DNA of 64,000 bases from Archilochus colubris (taxonomy: Eukaryota; Chordata; Aves; Apodiformes; Trochilidae). The notes beneath the pieces are model-generated. The model was not told the DNA's origin. It did no database searches and saw nothing but the letters and a program-made list of their open reading frames with translations. Below, one piece after another: positions 60,701-64,000 of the stretch. The position numbers were made by a program, and so were the translations under genes. The stretch's first letter is position 1. The number at the start of each line of letters is the position of its first letter. The stretch lies in the NCBI GenBank assembly GCA_023079485.1, contig CM041083.1:140629052-140693051 (forward strand). The letters are read 5' to 3'.

Positions 60701-62213
60701 AGCTGCCCTCAGCCAACAGTTACTCAGAAATCCGCTACTCAGTAATAATAATTTTCATTTATAGACTATTTTAAAGTTAATAAACCTTTCATTGAAATTG
60801 TAAACTTTGTGTAAAGTTCTTAGAAAATCTTGACTGCTTTTACTCTGCTGTCAAATACTAGGGAGGATTTGGGGTAAATAATGACTGCTGGGGAACTTGC
60901 CTATCTAGAAAAGCAGCAAACAGGTTTTATTAATAGACTTATCTAAACTTCCATACTTCTAACATTTCCATTTCCTCTAAACTGTTTTAAGTTTCATCTT
61001 TCCAATCAACTAATAATTTATCATTAACAATAATACTACTTTAACAAGTGATAGAATGAGAGGAAATGGCCTCAAGTTGTGCCACGGGAGGTTTAGATTG
61101 GATATTGCACAAAAATTTCTTTACTGAAATGGTGTCAGGCACTGGCACAGGCTGCCCAGAAAAGTGGTGGAGTCCCCATCCCTGCAGGTATTCAAAAGAT
61201 GTTTAGATGTGGTGCTCAGGGACATGGTTTAGTGGTGGAATTGGCAGTGCTAGGTAATGGTTGGACTCAATGATCTTATAGGTCTTTTCCAACCTAAATG
61301 ATTCTATGATTCTGATTCTTATCAAAAGAGGTGGCTTCTTCTATACTATAAAAAAAGATAATTTTTTTTTCCTAATTGCTTGTTATACCTAAGGAAAGAC
61401 AAAGTGTTCTACATTTTGTCAGCTGGAGATACAGCTCATCAATACTCCATGTCATCCTGAAAGCTGCATACTGGAATTGAAGATTTCAGTGTTGATTTTA
61501 CTGGAGATTCCCCCCAAGACTGTGAAAGTCATGCTGCATGCATACAGAGAACAAGGTGTGGCCTTACTTTCATTTTTTTTTCAGAATCTTGACCATGAAA
61601 ACAGAGATGAGTTTATGTTTCTCAGTAAAAGCAGCTCATATAATAGATTAAGTATTCAGCTATTTTAATTTTAAAAATAAATCTTCCACCTTTTTATACA
61701 TCTGTAACTATTCAGAAGTATTCAGGACCTATTTCTGAAGCCACTGTGCATGCAAAACTTCCAGTGTCACAAGTTGGTTTAGTAACAAAAGAATTTAACT
61801 GCAGTAACAATCTCTGTGAGACTGAACATGTCAGCTATTGCAAGTAATATAAAAAATATATAAAAATATTTAATACTCTCAATAATAAGAAAAAACAAGA
61901 AAACAGACCAATGAGTTCCCTTGTTTTGGCCTCAATCTCTCCCAAAAGAATCTCAGGATTGGCACAGATTTTCTCTTCATCAGCACAATAACTCTCTAAA
62001 AATTTCCTATATTCTGGATCTGTGAAGAAAAATGTTTGCATTATGTTAATATTTTGAAATGTATGACAGAAATGGAATCTATTTTCCACTGTGACATCAA
62101 GAAAACGTGTTTACCATCTTCAATGCTCCCTGCTTTGGCATCTTTCTTCTTCAGCTTCTTCTTTGAAATCTTCTGGAATGGGGCAAATTCAACCACTGCA
62201 GGATACTCCAAAC
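48537..62213 (-). CDS. UPF3A: UPF3A, nonsense-mediated decay factor (3' seven coding exons; 5' end outside window)
   Basis: Seven exons on the minus strand (62213-62115, 62019-61909, 58572-58517, 58424-58266, 56477-56317, 51706-51412, 48710-48537) have AG/GT borders. They splice without phase conflict into 350 codons plus stop. The product begins at the end of the RRM-like UPF2-binding domain ([14 protein letters not shown]), passes through the DPEYRKF...[12 protein letters not shown] segment and a long Arg/Glu/Lys coiled-coil-like stretch, and ends with the exon-junction-complex motif [12 protein letters not shown] and a short acidic tail. The linker [10 protein letters not shown] and the KERIRNKDRPA region fit UPF3A better than UPF3B. 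Human UPF3A is about 476 residues, so roughly the first 120 residues are missing to the right. UPF3 proteins bridge UPF2 and the exon junction complex in NMD; UPF3A is the weaker or modulatory paralogue. Nothing in the visible part is broken. Confidence 0.95.
49305..49622 (-). CDS. Unconfirmed open exon-like frame in the last UPF3A intron
   Basis: A minus-strand frame runs 106 codons from a possible acceptor (CTTCACACAAG before ACTTTG) to TAA. Its entry phase 0 matches the preceding UPF3A exon, so it could serve as an alternative last exon. The product would begin [14 protein letters not shown] and end [12 protein letters not shown]. The residues look protein-like, but I recognise no family, and the polypyrimidine tract is only moderate. 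It may be a chance frame or a fossil of another sequence. Confidence 0.25.
   Translation of the reverse strand, partial: TLVKKFRSQRMGCFVTLKAGICESKILLLGKDFLSKVSKQSGLLLKKFSQELWNISFSKSEGSSPCKLAPSSIFSDQIDVCESEHAQTELILVFSVGERHDEAEQ
51412..51706 (-). CDS. UPF3A: UPF3A exon: charged C-terminal region
   Basis: This 295-nt exon follows CATATTCGTAG. Its first base completes a Lys codon from the previous exon and its last codon is AAG before a donor GTTCTT. It encodes [20 protein letters not shown], the [20 protein letters not shown] segment, then KERIRNK. The donor departs from GTRAGT at several positions, so 3'-end processing here could be variable. Confidence 0.92.
51707..54393 (-). other. UPF3A intron sequence
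   Basis: No exon-like segment other than those listed; AT-rich intron left of the CR1 insertion. Confidence 0.5.
54394..55984 (-). mobile_element. Long CR1 LINE copy with nearly intact 3' half of ORF2, in UPF3A intron
   Basis: Minus orientation, sense to UPF3A. The 3' tail is three ATAGAATC units (54,394-54,420). A 441-codon frame (55,932-54,607) encodes reverse transcriptase: [19 protein letters not shown] upstream, [36 protein letters not shown] and the catalytic FADD core, then the [18 protein letters not shown] thumb/C-terminal region. It stops at a TGA in the LNI codon context; the same frame then continues to the usual end ([15 protein letters not shown]). It is 5'-truncated near 55,984 and lacks the endonuclease, so it cannot be autonomous. 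Confidence 0.96.
56317..56477 (-). CDS. UPF3A: UPF3A exon: acidic/basic linker
   Basis: This 161-nt exon lies between ATTTCTTAG and GGAAAA|GTAAGT, phase 0 in and 2 out. It encodes [18 protein letters not shown], then a low-complexity Ser/Lys/Glu linker. The linker is poorly conserved between birds and mammals but has the same position and length class. Confidence 0.88.
58266..58424 (-). CDS. UPF3A: UPF3A exon: Arg/Glu-rich coiled-coil segment
   Basis: This 159-nt phase-0 exon lies between GAACTCTTCAG and ATCAAG|GTACCT. It encodes a nearly uninterrupted run of Arg, Glu and Lys beginning [18 protein letters not shown] and ending ISEKEIRIK. This segment of UPF3 proteins is predicted to be helical. 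Confidence 0.92.
58517..58572 (-). CDS. UPF3A: UPF3A exon: short linker exon
   Basis: This 56-nt exon lies between TGTGTTTTAG and CAG|GTACGT. It encodes [19 protein letters not shown] once its first two bases complete the split Ala codon. It precedes the charged coiled-coil exon across an intron of only 92 nt. Confidence 0.92.
61050..61318 (+). mobile_element. CR1 LINE 3' end fragment, antisense in UPF3A intron
   Basis: GGAAATGGCCTCAAGTTGTG through GGTCTTTTCCAACC and ATGATTCTATGATTCTGATT. Plus orientation, opposite to UPF3A. Diverged, with several frame breaks. Confidence 0.9.
61909..62019 (-). CDS. UPF3A: UPF3A exon: conserved segment after the RRM-like domain
   Basis: This 111-nt exon lies between TTCTTCACAG and a donor reading GTCTGT (CATTG|GTCTG). 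It encodes [16 protein letters not shown] then [16 protein letters not shown]. Phases are 1/1, again symmetric. The donor lacks the usual A at +4 and is of moderate strength. Confidence 0.93.
62115..62213 (-). CDS. UPF3A: UPF3A exon: end of UPF2-binding RRM-like domain
   Basis: This 99-nt exon follows TCTCTTTTAAG and ends at GATG|GTAAAC. It starts with two bases of a split Gly codon and ends with one base of an Asp codon, so it is phase-symmetric and can be skipped without a frameshift. It encodes [19 protein letters not shown] and the Lys-rich stretch ending GSIED. It corresponds in content and length to the 33-residue exon (human exon 4) that mammals skip to make the short UPF3A isoform with impaired UPF2 binding. 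Confidence 0.93.
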
Positions 62214-64000
62214 CTTAAAAGAGACCAATGCTTAATTTTTAGAAGGAAGAGAAACATCCTTTATATTCAAGCAAGATTTTCAAAACCTGAAACTCGTGTT
62301 GGGAGGTTTTACTTGAACTCAAATATGAATGTTTCCACAACCCCATCCTCAACTTCTAATGAAGAATTACACATAGAAGTATTTTAGATTCAATGCAAAA
62401 TATATTTATATTTTAATATATATATAAAAATTAATTTTTTTATAAGCTAAAAGAGACTTTAAAAATGAAGAAAACTACTATTTTACAGTTAACCTTTGCA
62501 TTCTGATTTATAATTCCCTTTCATTCTTCAAGGATATTGATTAGAAAAATTTACTTAAAATCTCAGCCTGACAAGAGAATAAACACTACTGGGGGATCAC
62601 GCTGAAATAGTAGAGTTGCTTCTGTAAAGTGTTTTTGCCAAAAAGCTTAGTAAATATGTAAGTGCTAGATAGTGTGCAGGTATAAAACATACTAACTTCT
62701 TCCAGAACCAAAACTGAAACAGTCAGCCTGTAGAATTGTGTGATACTTTTTTTTTTTCTGTTTATGATGAACTATGGAACTCCTTGCCAGTGTTTATTTT
62801 CATGGGTTTTGAATTCTGCTTTAAATACTGGATTCTTCTTTGGACTGGAGCCAGCTTTTGAATTTTGCCTGGCTTCCACTTGCAGCAGGTTCAAGATTAC
62901 ACATTGCTCAAGTCCACTGAAAACCTTGCTTAAGTTTGCTAGAACATTTGTTAACCTCAGTGATCCTGGTAATCCTTGTCTTGGTTTTAGCCTCATAAAT
63001 GCAATACCACCACAAGCCTTTTGATCATAATGTCTGCTGGTTATTTGCACAATCATGCCAAACTGGACAGCTGTGTCCAAGCTCAGTTTTGCAACGTAAA
63101 AAATATTCTGGCTTTGGTCCACCCTAGCACTGAAGAACATTCTTAATTTAGACAAAGTGAAGTCTCGGAAGAATTATAAAACTGGTTTCTTATCTAAAAC
63201 ATCCAGAGTTTGAAATCTGGGAAGCACACCCTGTGAGTAATGTGTTGTTTTCCATCTCTAGGAAAATCCACCCAAATCTGATTAAATTAGAGGCCTATAA
63301 AGCATCTCAGGTAGGAAATGCTGAAGAGGGATTTGTTAGTGTGGCAGACAGCTTCTTCAGAGATCAGTTCTTCAGTAAGAGCAGGCATGACTTCTTCTCA
63401 CAGGACCTCTGCAACATGGACTGAAGAGAACAGGCTATGTCTATATGAGAAACCCAAAACTCTGTTTTATAAAACCCATGAAATTTTTTTACAGAGGCTA
63501 TGAGTGAATGAGGCAAAAAACTGCTAGAAGGAAAAGCACCATTTCTTGGCTAGGGTAGTTCCATGCAACTGTAGAAGATGTGGATTTATCCATACCTACA
63601 TTACAGAGCTTTTCTTTACCATTAGGTAAACCCCTGCACACTGAACATTTTAAGGATGGCAACCAATTTTGTCACTCTTTTTCTTGGAACTCAAGATGTC
63701 TGCAAATGCTCTAAGAAGTCAAACTGTACGTGTCTCAAATTGGGCATGACAAGTTTTTGTCTTGCTTTTTCAAAATGGGAATGAGTGGCACAATTTTATC
63801 TCATAGAAACACACTGAAGATGTAACAATTCATGCTTGTAATGTGTTCAGGTCTGTTATGATGAATTGTGAAGCTTTAATAAGATAATTTTCTTAATAGG
63901 ATCTTGATTGTGTATTGCTGAAGGTACAAGAATGCAGATATAGCATGCACACAGACAAATAAGACTGCATAGATACATATATTTTGCACTTCATTATATT
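62214..64000 (-). other. UPF3A: UPF3A intron sequence to the right edge
   Basis: No exon for the upstream part of the RRM-like domain (the segment before LEYPAVVEF) was found up to the window edge, so this is taken as intron. It is AT-rich. A 127-codon open frame on the minus strand (62,772-63,155) is present but unrecognised. Confidence 0.6.

Noticed and set aside
61835..61908. Downstream tail of the 61.9-kb frame ([14 protein letters not shown])
   Set aside because: Intron sequence after the GT donor at 61,908-61,907; the UPF3A exon ends at 61,909.
1..64000. CRISPR arrays, operons, riboswitches or other prokaryotic systems
   Set aside because: Spliced vertebrate genes and CR1 repeats show eukaryotic nuclear DNA; the only regular repeats are microsatellites, the CHAMP1 minisatellite and one three-copy tandem.

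Overview
The window reads as avian nuclear DNA. It contains many CR1 LINE fragments whose 3' ends carry the bird-type ATTCTATGATTCT tail, long A/T tracts, and widely spaced intron-containing genes. The species cannot be named from the sequence. Two vertebrate protein-coding genes are recognisable, both on the minus strand and arranged head to tail: UPF3A (right third, 5' end outside the window) and CHAMP1 (centre).

Layout. (1) 1-27 kb has no intact gene. It holds a degenerate coding-like stretch (about 0.5-0.9 kb), a 320-bp CTCTT/CTCCT pentanucleotide array (9.96-10.28 kb), five CR1 fragments, and a 14-3-3 epsilon (YWHAE) retrocopy fragment at 20.3-20.7 kb. (2) 26.2-38.7 kb is the CHAMP1 transcription unit. 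A single coding exon (955 codons, 27,419-30,286) follows an acceptor at 30,347; about 8 kb of intron leads to a non-coding first exon ending at a strong GTGAGT donor (38,417) inside a CpG island (about 37.7-39.5 kb). (3) 39.5-48.5 kb is intergenic, with CR1 copies, a three-copy tandem repeat of about 115 bp (45.8-46.15 kb) and a possible LTR. (4) 48.5-62.2 kb holds seven 3' coding exons of UPF3A, whose phases all join without a break into 350 codons. A long CR1 copy with a 441-codon reverse transcriptase frame lies in the same orientation in its 51.7-56.3 kb intron. The remaining 5' exons of UPF3A lie to the right of the window.

Function. UPF3A binds UPF2 and the exon junction complex in nonsense-mediated mRNA decay. 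CHAMP1 is a zinc-finger protein of kinetochore-microtubule attachment and heterochromatin/REV7 biology. They are neighbours in human 13q34 as well, so this is conserved synteny rather than an operon-like unit. No wholly new system is evident. The most interesting points are the retrocopy that has acquired a plausible splice acceptor and an open frame, the 33-nt coding minisatellite in CHAMP1, a possible alternative last exon in UPF3A, and a frame-neutral UPF3A exon matching the one skipped in mammals.
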